DNA of 64,000 nucleotides, taken from Martelella endophytica (GTDB lineage: Bacteria > Pseudomonadota > Alphaproteobacteria > Rhizobiales > Rhizobiaceae). This document shows positions 27,172 to 35,930 of the stretch, piece after piece. Position 1 is the first letter of the stretch. Each line of letters begins with the position of its first letter. The position numbers and the translations under genes were made by a program. Below the pieces are notes generated by a model that made no database searches, was not told the origin of the DNA, and saw only the letters and a program-made list of their open reading frames with translations. The stretch is from contig NZ_CP010803.1 in NCBI RefSeq assembly GCF_000960975.1, forward strand, positions 3,024,273 through 3,088,272. Direction: 5' to 3'.

Positions 27172-28449
27172 CTACGACTCTCTTGGTTCGAGCCTGAAAT
27201 GCTCCGGCGGGCGCCATGTATGGTCAAGCAGGGGGTCATTTGTGGACCGCATCCATTCATTCAGACGCGCGTCCAATGTTTTAACAATTTCGACATGCCT
27301 TGGGTCGTCAATCACATTGCACTGTTCCTGCGGATCGAGCATCACGTTGTGGAGGGCATTTTCGCGCGGTGGGTTGGAAGTCCAGCCATGGTTCACAAAA
27401 AGCTGCTTGGTAGGGCCGTCGTCGACATTTGCCAGCACACGCAGCCTGCCGCCATCTAGACGCTTGATGTAGAGCCATTCGTGCGTGCGGATCGCGCGCA
27501 TCGGTTCGAAAGCTGCGTGGCACGTAACTTCGGCAAAAATCTCTTGCCGGATTTCGGTGACATCCCCCGCCACAAGGGGCATGACGCTCAAACCGCGCAG
27601 CCATGGTGGACGACCGAGCCCGGCAAGCTCCATCACGGTGGGAAAAATATCCAGCTGTGAAATGAGCGCATCGACCACTTTGCCACCTGCAAACCCCTGT
27701 GGTCCGCGCATGACAAGTGCAACACCGGTGCCCGCATTGCCCAGATTACATTTGGCGCCCGGCCAGGGAAGGCCGTGATCGGTGGTGAAGATCACAAGCG
27801 TATTCGCCGCCCTTCCGGACGCAGCCAGCGCGGCCAGCACCTGACCAACGGCGTCGTCGACACTGCGTAAGCTTGTGTGCAGGCGAGCTGTGTCGAGCCT
27901 GTTTTCCGCGGTGTCCGGATAGCCCGGCGGAACAGCGATGTAGTTCGGCTCCTCGCGCGGATCCGGATCCGGGTAGACGCGGTGCGTTTCAATAAAGCCG
28001 ACTGACAGAAAGAACGGCTTCTCACTCCTGCGTCGGGCCAGCCATTTGGCCGCCGCCGGTCCGACATCCTGAGCGTGATTGCTCGGCGGGGCCTCGACTT
28101 CGTTGTATCCCAGCGATCCGAGGTCTTCCTGCGGCGCAACATGCTGCAGCCCGATCAGCCCGCAGTCGTAGCCGACCTCGCGGAGCACGTGGGCCAGATG
28201 GTGTCCGGGCGTGTGGAGGCGGGCGCCACGATGGACCAGCCCCAGCATACCGTTCTCGTGCGGCCAGTTCCCGTTGAGGAGAGCCGCACGACTGGGACTG
28301 CAGGTCGGAGCCGCGGTGTGGGCATTGCGGAACAGCACCCCCTCACGCGCCAATTGCGCAATATTGGGAGTGGGCACGGCATGACCGTAGGGAGACACGT
28401 AACGGCCTGAGTCATGGGTATGGATGTAGACGATATTCGGGCCCAACAT
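27172..28449 (-). CDS. Cys-type sulfatase (S1 family)
   Basis: 425 residues. The formylglycine motif C-S-P-S-R is at residues 50-54 (APTCSPSRAALLNG), so a Cys-type sulfatase that needs a maturing enzyme. The N-terminal metal region reads NIVYIHTHDSGRY, as in a known sulfatase subgroup, and FTTDHG supplies later metal ligands. No signal peptide, so probably cytoplasmic. It hydrolyses a sulfate ester; the substrate is unknown. It lies 50 bases after an ABC binding protein on the same strand, suggesting co-transcription and a pathway for sulfated sugars. Confidence 0.85.
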   Translation of the reverse strand: MLGPNIVYIHTHDSGRYVSPYGHAVPTPNIAQLAREGVLFRNAHTAAPTCSPSRAALLNGNWPHENGMLGLVHRGARLHTPGHHLAHVLREVGYDCGLIGLQHVAPQEDLGSLGYNEVEAPPSNHAQDVGPAAAKWLARRRSEKPFFLSVGFIETHRVYPDPDPREEPNYIAVPPGYPDTAENRLDTARLHTSLRSVDDAVGQVLAALAASGRAANTLVIFTTDHGLPWPGAKCNLGNAGTGVALVMRGPQGFAGGKVVDALISQLDIFPTVMELAGLGRPPWLRGLSVMPLVAGDVTEIRQEIFAEVTCHAAFEPMRAIRTHEWLYIKRLDGGRLRVLANVDDGPTKQLFVNHGWTSNPPRENALHNVMLDPQEQCNVIDDPRHVEIVKTLDARLNEWMRSTNDPLLDHTWRPPEHFRLEPRES

Positions 28450-28499
28450 GGCCTCCGGTATGACGGGACGAGGGATGTCTCCCTCGTGCGGTACAAAAT

Positions 28500-29777
28500 T
28501 CAGCGCGCGCGCTGCAGCGCCTCTTTGGCTGCGGCGATGAACCCGGTGGCGGCATCTTCCGGCGATCGAGTGTCAAAAGCCACCTCCTGGCTTGCCGCGG
28601 ACAACAACGCCTCGTTGATTTCCCCGCCGCCACTGGGAGATTGCGGCGGTGGCGGGCTGAGCAACGGCCCCAGTCCGCCGACATAGGCAACCGCCGCCTT
28701 GGTGGTTTCGTCCAGCGTGTCCGCGATACCCTCCCGAACATGTGCCGATGCGGGGATGCCGCGTTCGGCGCAGAGGATTTTGTTGGCCTCGACGTCATTG
28801 ACGAAGAAATTGATGAAGCGGGCGGCTTCGGCCTTGTGCGCAGAGTTTTCGCTGATGGAAAAGAACATGGATGGACGGCGGTAATAGCCACCGGGTGCGT
28901 CGAGCGCGATGCGCGGAAAGTTCGTCAGGATCAAGGGTGATGTCGTCAGGACCTGGTGGGCAAGCAGCAGGTTTGAGAACTCGGCCATGGACGCGCTCTG
29001 GCCGGTGATCAGGGGGGAGGTGGCCGGACCGTCTGCCATGGCCTGCACATCCGCAGCGACGCAGATACCGGCATCGCGGTAGCCTTTCCACAGGCTGAGC
29101 CAGCCGGTCATGTCGGCTTCGTCGAATCCCAGCGCGCCGTCTGCCGTATAGAGCGCTTTTCCCTGTTGACGCAGCCAGTTCTCAAGGCCGGCCCACGAAC
29201 CCGAACGATCATCCGTGACCGTCTGACTGATGCCGGCGCTCTTGAACGCTTCACCGATGTCATAAAGATCGTCCAGCGTCGTGTTCGGACCCGGAATATC
29301 GACATTGGCCGCCGCGAAGACTTCGGTATTGACGATCATCCCGAAAGCGTTTGATCCGAGGCTGACGGCGTAGAGCTTGCCGTTGACCTTGCCGGCATCA
29401 AGCTGATCCTGATCGAAGTCGCTGAAATCAAGTTCGTTGCCGACAAACGCGTCGAGTGGCGCGATGCCGCCGCGATTGGCGTATTCTGTGATGTATCGGC
29501 CGGCGCCGTCCATCTGCACGACATCGGGTGCGCCGCCTCCGGCCGTCTGGGTCGCGAGCTTGGGCCAGTAATCGCCGAACGCCAAGAATTCGGCCGTCAT
29601 CGGGATGCCGGTCTTTTCTCCAAACAGTTCAATCACCTTGTAGGTGCGATCTCCCCGCACTTGGTTTCCCCAAAACAGCATTCGCAGTCTGGGTTCCTGT
29701 GCCAAGGCGGGCGCGATGTAGCTGCTGGCCAGCAGGGCGGAACTCCCGATCAGCATCTGACGTCTGTTCATGTTCAT
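28500..29777 (-). CDS. Orphan extracellular sugar-binding protein (CUT1)
   Basis: 425 residues from the ATG at 29777, which follows GAGGAGG at about ten bases; the open frame begins at 29840. Twin-arginine-like NRRQMLIGSSALLASSYIAPALA is a probable signal peptide. The mature part is closely similar to the protein at 24180-25469 (RMLFWGNQVRGDRT, VVQMDGAGRYITEYANR, PSMFFSISENS, ASQEVAFDTRS). It is the first gene of a two-gene unit with the sulfatase and has no permease or ATPase of its own; it may feed the neighbouring importer. A LysR paralogue is divergent. Confidence 0.85.
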   Translation of the reverse strand: MNMNRRQMLIGSSALLASSYIAPALAQEPRLRMLFWGNQVRGDRTYKVIELFGEKTGIPMTAEFLAFGDYWPKLATQTAGGGAPDVVQMDGAGRYITEYANRGGIAPLDAFVGNELDFSDFDQDQLDAGKVNGKLYAVSLGSNAFGMIVNTEVFAAANVDIPGPNTTLDDLYDIGEAFKSAGISQTVTDDRSGSWAGLENWLRQQGKALYTADGALGFDEADMTGWLSLWKGYRDAGICVAADVQAMADGPATSPLITGQSASMAEFSNLLLAHQVLTTSPLILTNFPRIALDAPGGYYRRPSMFFSISENSAHKAEAARFINFFVNDVEANKILCAERGIPASAHVREGIADTLDETTKAAVAYVGGLGPLLSPPPPQSPSGGGEINEALLSAASQEVAFDTRSPEDAATGFIAAAKEALQRAR

Positions 29778-30011
29778 GATGTGCAATCCTCCTCTGATTT
29801 CGAATCCAGAGAGCAGCATGACGAGGGCATAGCGCATCAATCGCGTACGCTGGACGCAGCGATGGCAGGGTTCTCAGCATGGTTTTGGTCGGTGGTCGCC
29901 GGACTGCTGTCTGTGCGCCTCCGCCGGCTCCTCCTGCCGGTTGGCGGCGCTGTCGAGCACGAGCTAAACATGGCGTGCATCATTTGTAAAATATGAAATA
30001 ATGCGCCTAAA

Positions 30012-30026
30012 ATAGACAATGTCTAT
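30012..30026. promoter_or_regulatory. ATAGACA-A-TGTCTAT operator candidate
   Basis: A perfect 15-base palindrome 12 bases before the LysR start (30039) and 234 bases from the divergent binding-protein start. The outer bases (ATAGA...TCTAT) are the same as in the palindrome at 25565-25579 next to the paralogous LysR. It also fits the T-N11-A pattern. Confidence 0.55.
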
Positions 30027-30038
30027 GAGGATGGAGAC

Positions 30039-30968
30039 ATGGATCGTGCCCTTCGCCAGTTTCTCGCCATAGCGGATGCGGGCAGCATCACCGCCGCCGC
30101 GCGCATGCTCAACGTGACCCAGCCAACGCTCACGGTGAATATGCAGCGCCTGGAAACGGACCTCGGCCTGCCGCTGCTCAAGCGGACGGCCGAAGGGATG
30201 AGGTTGACGTCCTATGGCGAGACGCTGTGCGAAAACGTGCGCATGATGCAGCGGATCTACGACAATGCGCTGATCAATCTGAAGGAGCAGAGCGAGCGCA
30301 GCGAAGAAGGGATCGCCCTTGCCTGTGGCGACACCTGGTGGACGCTGTTCATCCGGGACGTCGTCAGGAACTATCGCGCGGACCATCCCACCGCGCCGGT
30401 GCGCGTGAACATTGCCGATCAGATCCAGAGCATGGAGCAACTGCTCTCGGGCGATATCAGCCTCTTTGTCTCCTATCGCTTCGATGGTCTGCGCGCCAGC
30501 ACCGGCGCCAGGTTTATTCCGCTCAGCCAGTCTCCGCCCGGTTATTTCGCCCGCCCGGGCCATCCACTCCTGGATCGACCCCGCACGCGCAAGGAAATCT
30601 TTGACTATCCGCGCGCCTACCCCGCCACGCCGGAAAACCGATATCGTGCCTTCATCAACGAGGCGGAACGGCTGGAGACCATCGCCAGTGCGTTTGTGGC
30701 GTCGCGATTTGCCTTCGCGTCGAACTCGCTGACGGCTTGTATCGATTATGTCACCGACACGGACGCTGTCTTGCACTTCACTAAACTGCTTAGCCCCGAG
30801 ATCCGCAGACGAGGTTTGCTTGAGATTACACAGGCAGAGGCGCCGGCCTCAAAGACGATGGGAATCTACCTTCTGGCAGATCGCGCAGCAGATCCGAGGA
30901 TCGCCGATCTCATAGACCGCATCAAAGCCGCAGCCGAAGGCGTCTTGCCAGCCATTTCCATCCAATAA
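30039..30968 (+). CDS. LysR-family regulator, paralogue of the ABC-operon LysR
   Basis: 309 residues. HTH at about residues 5-35 (LRQFLAIADAGSITAAARMLNVTQPTLTVNMQRLET), effector domain with DTWWTLFIRDVVRNY. The same architecture and key phrases are shared with the LysR at 25576-26514, so the two regulators arose by duplication along with their neighbouring binding proteins. Divergent from the binding protein/sulfatase unit, which it likely controls. A palindrome just upstream suggests autoregulation. Confidence 0.85.
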   Translation: MDRALRQFLAIADAGSITAAARMLNVTQPTLTVNMQRLETDLGLPLLKRTAEGMRLTSYGETLCENVRMMQRIYDNALINLKEQSERSEEGIALACGDTWWTLFIRDVVRNYRADHPTAPVRVNIADQIQSMEQLLSGDISLFVSYRFDGLRASTGARFIPLSQSPPGYFARPGHPLLDRPRTRKEIFDYPRAYPATPENRYRAFINEAERLETIASAFVASRFAFASNSLTACIDYVTDTDAVLHFTKLLSPEIRRRGLLEITQAEAPASKTMGIYLLADRAADPRIADLIDRIKAAAEGVLPAISIQ

Positions 30969-31358
30969 TGTCAAGTCTGGAAGGCGACTGTGCGCACTGT
31001 ACTAACCCGCAGCCCCTCAATTAAGGTTGGGGGCTGGTAACTCAGCCTCTGCGGCTCAGGGCATTTTCAAGAGAAAAGTTCGATTGTGTTATCGTGGCTG
31101 TTCTTGTTCTCCGCCGTATGCAGACCGACAGCTTTCGAGAAACCGGCGGACTGACTTAAAAGGCCGACTTCGAGGCGCAAAATAGACTTGCTGAAACGGG
31201 GCTAGGTGCGGAATGGCGGTCGTTGGGAAGCAACGCCGCATCGAGCGCTAAGTGGCTTGTCGTAAGCAAGGGATCGCCAACTGAACATCTCATTGGCCAT
31301 CTGCATGGCACCGATCGCTGCGATCAGCGAAGGCGTACCTCTCTGGAGCGCCACGACG
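30969..31358. other. Intergenic region between convergent LysR and LacI genes
   Basis: No gene found. A GC-rich hairpin (CAGCCCC at 31010-31016 with GGGGCTG at 31030-31036) lies about 40 bases after the LysR stop but has no T-run, so it is only a weak terminator candidate. The remainder shows no recognisable structure. Confidence 0.45.
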
Positions 31359-32387
31359 TTATTTCCCGTCCTCTTGCTCCGTCGCCACAGCTTCTCCTTT
31401 TGCTGTACTGTCGCGAGTGACCAGGTTGCCGGGGATGGTCTGGGTTCCGTCTTTCAGGGGGTGATCGTCGGTCAGAATCGTCATCGCCCGCTCTGCCATT
31501 GCGACATGTGGCAGTATGATGGTCGAGATGTGGAGGTCCTTGGTGAACTCTCTGTTGTCGTAGCCGATCACCGCGATATCGTCCGGGACCCTCAGTCCGA
31601 AGTCCCTTATGGCAGCAATCGCACCGCGGGCGATGATATCGTTCTGGCAAACGATCCCATCGGGACCCGCACCCTGCTCCAGCATTTCGGTTGTTGCGAT
31701 ATGTGCCTGTCGGTGTCCCCAGTCGGTGCTGCATTCGAGCGCCGGGTAATGCGCCAGTCCGGCCTGGTTGAGCGCTCGCCGATAGCCTGCGAGGCGTTCC
31801 TTGCAGGCAAGCTGCCAGGGGTCGCCAGTGATCGTCGCTATCCGGCGACATCCTCGGTCTATCAGATGCTGGGTCGCAAGCGCTCCATTGTGCCGCTCGG
31901 CGGGAAGAACCGAGGTGCCTGCTCCGTCCTTCCTGCGGCAGTTGAGAAATACGTGCCTGTGGCTATCGAGTGCGGGCGACGGCGTGACGATGGTTGTAAA
32001 CGCGGTCGCGTAGATAACGCCCTCGGCACCAAGGCGTGAAAAATTCCGAAGCGCGGCAGTCTCATGATCCGGATTGAGGCCCGTGACCTGGATCACGACC
32101 TGAAACCCGTGGTCATCCGCGAAGGTTTGCAGAGAGTCGATGAGATCCGTCGGATACGCTGCCGCGAGCTCGTTCATGAGAACGCCGAAAATCCGCTTTT
32201 GCTCGGGATCGATATCTTCGATCAGTGGGCCCGGGGCATAGCCCAGTTCGCGCGCGACCCTGATCACATGCTGCCGTGTCGCCTCTGCAATCCGCGTGCC
32301 GGGGATGTTGTTCATAACCAGCGATACCGTCGTGCGGGACACTTTCGCAGCGTCTGCGATATCGACCATTCTGATGCGCTTCTTCAT
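31359..32387 (-). CDS. LacI-family transcriptional repressor
   Basis: 342 residues from the ATG at 32387, preceded by GGGGAAA; the open frame begins at 32570, but this start gives the normal length and HTH position. The HTH (IRMVDIADAAKVSRTTVSLVMNN, residues about 5-27, hinge near 50) is followed by a periplasmic-binding-protein-like effector domain (IFGVLMNELAAAYPTDL, DDIAVIGYDNREFT). A sugar effector is expected. Divergent from the second ABC operon; a 16-base palindrome lies between and is the likely operator. Confidence 0.85.
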   Translation of the reverse strand: MKKRIRMVDIADAAKVSRTTVSLVMNNIPGTRIAEATRQHVIRVARELGYAPGPLIEDIDPEQKRIFGVLMNELAAAYPTDLIDSLQTFADDHGFQVVIQVTGLNPDHETAALRNFSRLGAEGVIYATAFTTIVTPSPALDSHRHVFLNCRRKDGAGTSVLPAERHNGALATQHLIDRGCRRIATITGDPWQLACKERLAGYRRALNQAGLAHYPALECSTDWGHRQAHIATTEMLEQGAGPDGIVCQNDIIARGAIAAIRDFGLRVPDDIAVIGYDNREFTKDLHISTIILPHVAMAERAMTILTDDHPLKDGTQTIPGNLVTRDSTAKGEAVATEQEDGK

Positions 32388-32754
32388 CACGTTTCCCCGG
32401 TTTACGCAATCATACTTGACAAAGATCCCGACGCGAAGCAGATTGCTAAATAAATTTAGCACCCCGTTGACGGTTTGGAAAACCGCAGATGGAGACCGTT
32501 GCAAACTCGTTTGCGCGTCAGGGATTTTGCGTGCTTTCGGGAGATGGAACGAAAAAAGCATGACAGTCAAGGCGGCCTCAACGGAGGCTATCGGCCCGCA
32601 GTTGTGTGCCTTCCGGTCTCAGATCATCGATCGGATCGGAGGCGGGTTCCCGGCGTATCAATGCTGTTCTCACCATGCCGGGGAGGCCGGCGCCGGTCCC
32701 TGCTACAGGTGATAGAGGACGCCAGAAAACAGATTGAATTGCGGGAGGAGACGC
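32388..32754. other. Divergent promoter region, LacI and ABC operon
   Basis: About 370 bases without a gene. It contains the LacI-type palindrome at 32445-32460, a TTGACA at 32416-32421 on the plus strand with no well-spaced -10 box that I could assign, and a TATGAT-like sequence on the minus strand near 32408. It probably controls both genes. Confidence 0.5.
32445..32460. promoter_or_regulatory. GCTAAAT-AA-ATTTAGC palindrome, likely LacI-type operator
   Basis: Perfect 7-base arms around a two-base centre, 58 bases before the LacI-family gene start and about 300 before the first ABC gene. Symmetry and position fit a LacI-family operator controlling both. Confidence 0.55.
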
Positions 32755-32797
32755 ATGGGCAATCCAAATATCGCGCGAAGGTTCGTCGCGCGCAAAC

Positions 32798-33703
32798 TTG
32801 AAGTCCGCGATGCCGTGGCGCCGTCCGAGCGGGGGGGAGGGCCGGTCGGCCTTCGTCTTTCTGCTGCCATGGCTGATCGGCATCGTGTTTCTGACGACGC
32901 TGCCGATGGTCGGTTCGTTCGTGCTGAGCTTCACCAACTACGATCTTCTTTCGACGCCGCACTGGGTCGGGCTGCAGAATTACGAGCGGATGATGTTTTA
33001 CGATCCGCGCTACATCAAGTCGCTGGAGGTCACCACCACCTACGTCCTGGTGTCGGTGCCGCTGGCGGTTGCCGTGGCGCTGGTGATCGCGGTGGCACTG
33101 TCGAAGCAGACGCGCTCTGCCAACACATTCCGCAGCATCTTCTATCTGCCGTCGCTGCTCGGCGGATCGGTTGCTATCGGGGTTCTGTGGCGGCAGATCT
33201 TCGGCAGCACCGGCCTTGTCAACATGGTGCTCGGTGGCCTTGGCTTTCAGACCACGAGCTGGATCGGCGATCCGCGCTATGCTCTGTGGACGCTGATCCT
33301 GTTGCATGTCTGGCAGTTCGGCGCGCCGATGGTGATCTTTCTCGCCGGCGTCAGGCAAATCCCGAAGGATATCGTCGACGCCTCGGTGATGGACGGTGCC
33401 TCACCGGTGCAGCGTTTCTTCCGCATCACATTGCCACTCCTCAGCCCGCTCATCCTGTTCAATCTAGTGATGCAGACGATCACCGCCTTCCAGGCCTTCG
33501 TGCCGGCCTATGTGATTTCCAATGGCTCCGGCGGCCCGGTCGATTCAACGCTGTTCTACACCCTCTACCTCTACCTCGAAGGCTTCAGGAACTTTCACAT
33601 GGGCTACGCCATGGCAATGGCCTGGGTGCTGCTCGCGATCATCGCGGTGTTCACCGCGATCTCCTTCTACGCCTCGCGCTTCTGGGTCTATTACGAGAGC
33701 TGA
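32798..33703 (+). CDS. Sugar ABC permease (MalF type) with out-of-frame best start
   Basis: The open frame from a TTG at 32798 gives 301 residues with about six membrane helices (FVFLLPWLIGIVFLTTLPM; WQFGAPMVIFLAGV) and an EAA loop (IVDASVMDGASPVQRFFRITLPLLSPLILF). The best start is the ATG at 32755 after GGGAGGAG, but it is in another frame: the two frames meet at a run of seven G at 32831-32837. Dropping one G gives a natural N-terminus (MGNPNIARRF... SERGEGRSAFVF). This could be a real frameshift, a phase-variable G tract or a sequencing error; the TTG start is the other option. It forms the channel with the MalG-type permease. Confidence 0.8.
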   Translation: MKSAMPWRRPSGGEGRSAFVFLLPWLIGIVFLTTLPMVGSFVLSFTNYDLLSTPHWVGLQNYERMMFYDPRYIKSLEVTTTYVLVSVPLAVAVALVIAVALSKQTRSANTFRSIFYLPSLLGGSVAIGVLWRQIFGSTGLVNMVLGGLGFQTTSWIGDPRYALWTLILLHVWQFGAPMVIFLAGVRQIPKDIVDASVMDGASPVQRFFRITLPLLSPLILFNLVMQTITAFQAFVPAYVISNGSGGPVDSTLFYTLYLYLEGFRNFHMGYAMAMAWVLLAIIAVFTAISFYASRFWVYYES

Positions 33704-33707
33704 CACG

Positions 33708-34565
33708 ATGACCACCACAACCGAAACCGCTCCGCGTGCGCTGCGCCATTACGGCAAGCTCGCCCTTCTGGTCGCCGTCGCACTGGTGATGGGCTACCCC
33801 CTGCTGTGGCTGATTTCGAGCTCGTTCAAGCCGGAATCGCTGATCTTTACCGAGCCTGGGCTTATTCCTGACCAATTCACCCTGTCGAACTATATCGAAG
33901 GGTGGAACAAGCTCGGTCTGCCGTTCGGCGCCTTCCTGCTGAATTCGGTGATCATCTGCCTGCTGGCGATCGTCGGAAACCTGTTTTCCTGCTCGCTAGC
34001 GGCCTATGCCTTCGCGCGGCTGAAATTCCCGTTTTCCAAATTCGCCTTCGCGCTGATGCTGGCGACGCTGATGCTGCCGTTCCACGTCACCATCCTGCCG
34101 CAGTACATTGTCTTTCAGCGCCTCGGCGTGGTGAACACGATCGTGCCGCTGGTGCTGCCGAAGTTCTTCGCCGTCGATGCCTTCATGGTGTTCCTGCTGG
34201 TGCAGTTCATCCGCGGCATCCCGCGCGATCTCGACCAGGCTGCGGAGATGGACGGCTGCAATCGTTACCAGATCTTCTGGTACATCATCTTCCCGGTCTG
34301 CCGGCCCGCGCTCGTTCTCGTCGCCATCTTCACCTTTCTGTGGACGTGGAACGACTTCTTCGCCCAGCTCATCTACCTGGGCTCTCTCGAAAATTACACC
34401 GCGCCGCTGGCGCTCAACCTGTTCATCGACGCAACCAGCGGGGAATCCGCCTGGGGGATGCTGTTTGCGATGTCGGTGATCACCCTTCTGCCGCTCTTCG
34501 TGCTGTTCATGCTGTTCCAGCGCCAGATCGCGGAAGGCATCGCGACGACCGGCCTCAAGGGCTGA
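33708..34565 (+). CDS. Carbohydrate ABC transporter permease (MalG type)
   Basis: 285 residues from the ATG at 33708, four bases after the MalF stop; the open frame begins earlier but inside the preceding gene. Helices include KLALLVAVALVMGYPLLWLIS; the EAA loop is ELD-like (RDLDQAAEMDGCNRYQIFWYII), and it ends GIATTGLKG. Close to the MalG-type permease at 22374-23240 (shared FSCSLAAYAFARL, FAVDAF, ending), which indicates that the two importers are related. Confidence 0.85.
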   Translation: MTTTTETAPRALRHYGKLALLVAVALVMGYPLLWLISSSFKPESLIFTEPGLIPDQFTLSNYIEGWNKLGLPFGAFLLNSVIICLLAIVGNLFSCSLAAYAFARLKFPFSKFAFALMLATLMLPFHVTILPQYIVFQRLGVVNTIVPLVLPKFFAVDAFMVFLLVQFIRGIPRDLDQAAEMDGCNRYQIFWYIIFPVCRPALVLVAIFTFLWTWNDFFAQLIYLGSLENYTAPLALNLFIDATSGESAWGMLFAMSVITLLPLFVLFMLFQRQIAEGIATTGLKG

Positions 34566-34592
34566 TGTCGAACCCAAAAGGAGGAGAAGAAA

Positions 34593-35882
34593 ATGAATTC
34601 GAAGTTCAAAGGCCCATCGCTTGACCGCCGGCAGATGCTGAAGGTCAGCATCGGCGGCACCACGGCGCTGTGGTTAGGCCTCAACGGCCCGGCGCTTGCC
34701 GCCGAAAACGTCAAGGTCGGCTGGTACGGCGGGCAGGATACCAATGCCCGTATGCAGAAGGCGCTGGCAATTTTCGCCGAGCGCAATCCGGACATCAATC
34801 TCGAGGTCGAGTTCGCGCCCTTCGGCGATTTTTACGACAGGCTGCCGGTGCAATATTCCGCCGGCACCGCGCCGGACATGCACCGCCACTCGATGACCTA
34901 TCTGTTTAGCTACCTGAAGCGCGGGTTGCTCGCCGACCTGTCACCCCATGTCGGCAGCACCATCGATGTTTCCGGCCTCTATCCCGGCGTTCTCGAAATC
35001 GGTACCGATGGTGGCGAGACCCACGCCATCGGCAACAACCAGATTGCCTATGCCGTGTTCTACAATGAGCAGGAGCTCGAAAAGGCCGGTGTGACCGCCG
35101 ATCTCGAGGGCATGACCTGGGACGGCTATCACGATATCGCGGTGAAAATTGCCGAAGCCGGTGGCAACAACCACTACGGTACTTCGGATGACGGCGGCTC
35201 GATGGCGCTGTTCGAAATCTTCCTGACCCAGAGGGGCAAGTCCCTCTATCAGGGCGAGGAGCTGGGCTTCGAGGCCGCGGACCTCACCGAATGGCTCACC
35301 TACTGGCAGAAGATGCGCGACGACCGCGCGTGCCCGCCATCCTCGATCTCGGCGGAAAGCGCTGGCTTCCAGAATGCGCCCATGGTGCGGGGGCTTGCCG
35401 GCATGCAGGCCGGCTGGTGCCAGCAGCTCATTTTCTACACCGACCTGATGACGACCCCGGTCGGCATTCATTCCGGCCCGGTTCCAGAGGGCGCTGCCGA
35501 CAATGGACATCTGGTCCGCGCGCTTGACTTCTGGGTCGTGCCGACCCGCTCGAAGCGCATCGAGGAGGGGGCCAAGGTCATCGATTTCCTGCTGAACGAC
35601 GAGGAGGCCATCAAGACACTTGGTCTGACGCTCGGTGGTCCGGCGTCCCAGAAGGCTACTGATATCCTGCTGGAAAACTCGGAAGGCGCCAACATCAAGG
35701 TGCTGAATTACCTGACCGATGTGCGCAAGAACGCGCCGAAGCAGACGCCACGCTGGATCGGAGGTCACGGCGAGCTCGAGCAGCTTCTCTCCCGCCAGAA
35801 CCAATCGGTTGGCTTTGGCCAGGCGACGCCGGAAAAGGCGGCCGGCGATTTCATCAACCAGTCGAAGATGATCCTTCAGTGA
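34593..35882 (+). CDS. Extracellular sugar-binding protein (CUT1), Tat-type signal
   Basis: 429 residues. The start follows AAGGAGGAG. LDRRQMLKVSIGGTTALWLGLNGPALA is a probable twin-arginine signal peptide. The mature domain starts VKVGWYGGQDTNARMQKAL, with typical CUT1 binding-protein features (NQIAYAVFYNEQELEKAGV, EWLTYWQKMRDD). It is less like the two other binding proteins than those are to each other. The binding partner of the adjacent permeases; followed by a sulfatase, so a sulfated carbohydrate is a plausible ligand. Confidence 0.85.
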   Translation: MNSKFKGPSLDRRQMLKVSIGGTTALWLGLNGPALAAENVKVGWYGGQDTNARMQKALAIFAERNPDINLEVEFAPFGDFYDRLPVQYSAGTAPDMHRHSMTYLFSYLKRGLLADLSPHVGSTIDVSGLYPGVLEIGTDGGETHAIGNNQIAYAVFYNEQELEKAGVTADLEGMTWDGYHDIAVKIAEAGGNNHYGTSDDGGSMALFEIFLTQRGKSLYQGEELGFEAADLTEWLTYWQKMRDDRACPPSSISAESAGFQNAPMVRGLAGMQAGWCQQLIFYTDLMTTPVGIHSGPVPEGAADNGHLVRALDFWVVPTRSKRIEEGAKVIDFLLNDEEAIKTLGLTLGGPASQKATDILLENSEGANIKVLNYLTDVRKNAPKQTPRWIGGHGELEQLLSRQNQSVGFGQATPEKAAGDFINQSKMILQ

Positions 35883-35930
35883 TGGTCAGGCGGCGGGCGG
35901 GATGCCGCTCGCCGTCGCCATGGAAGACCG

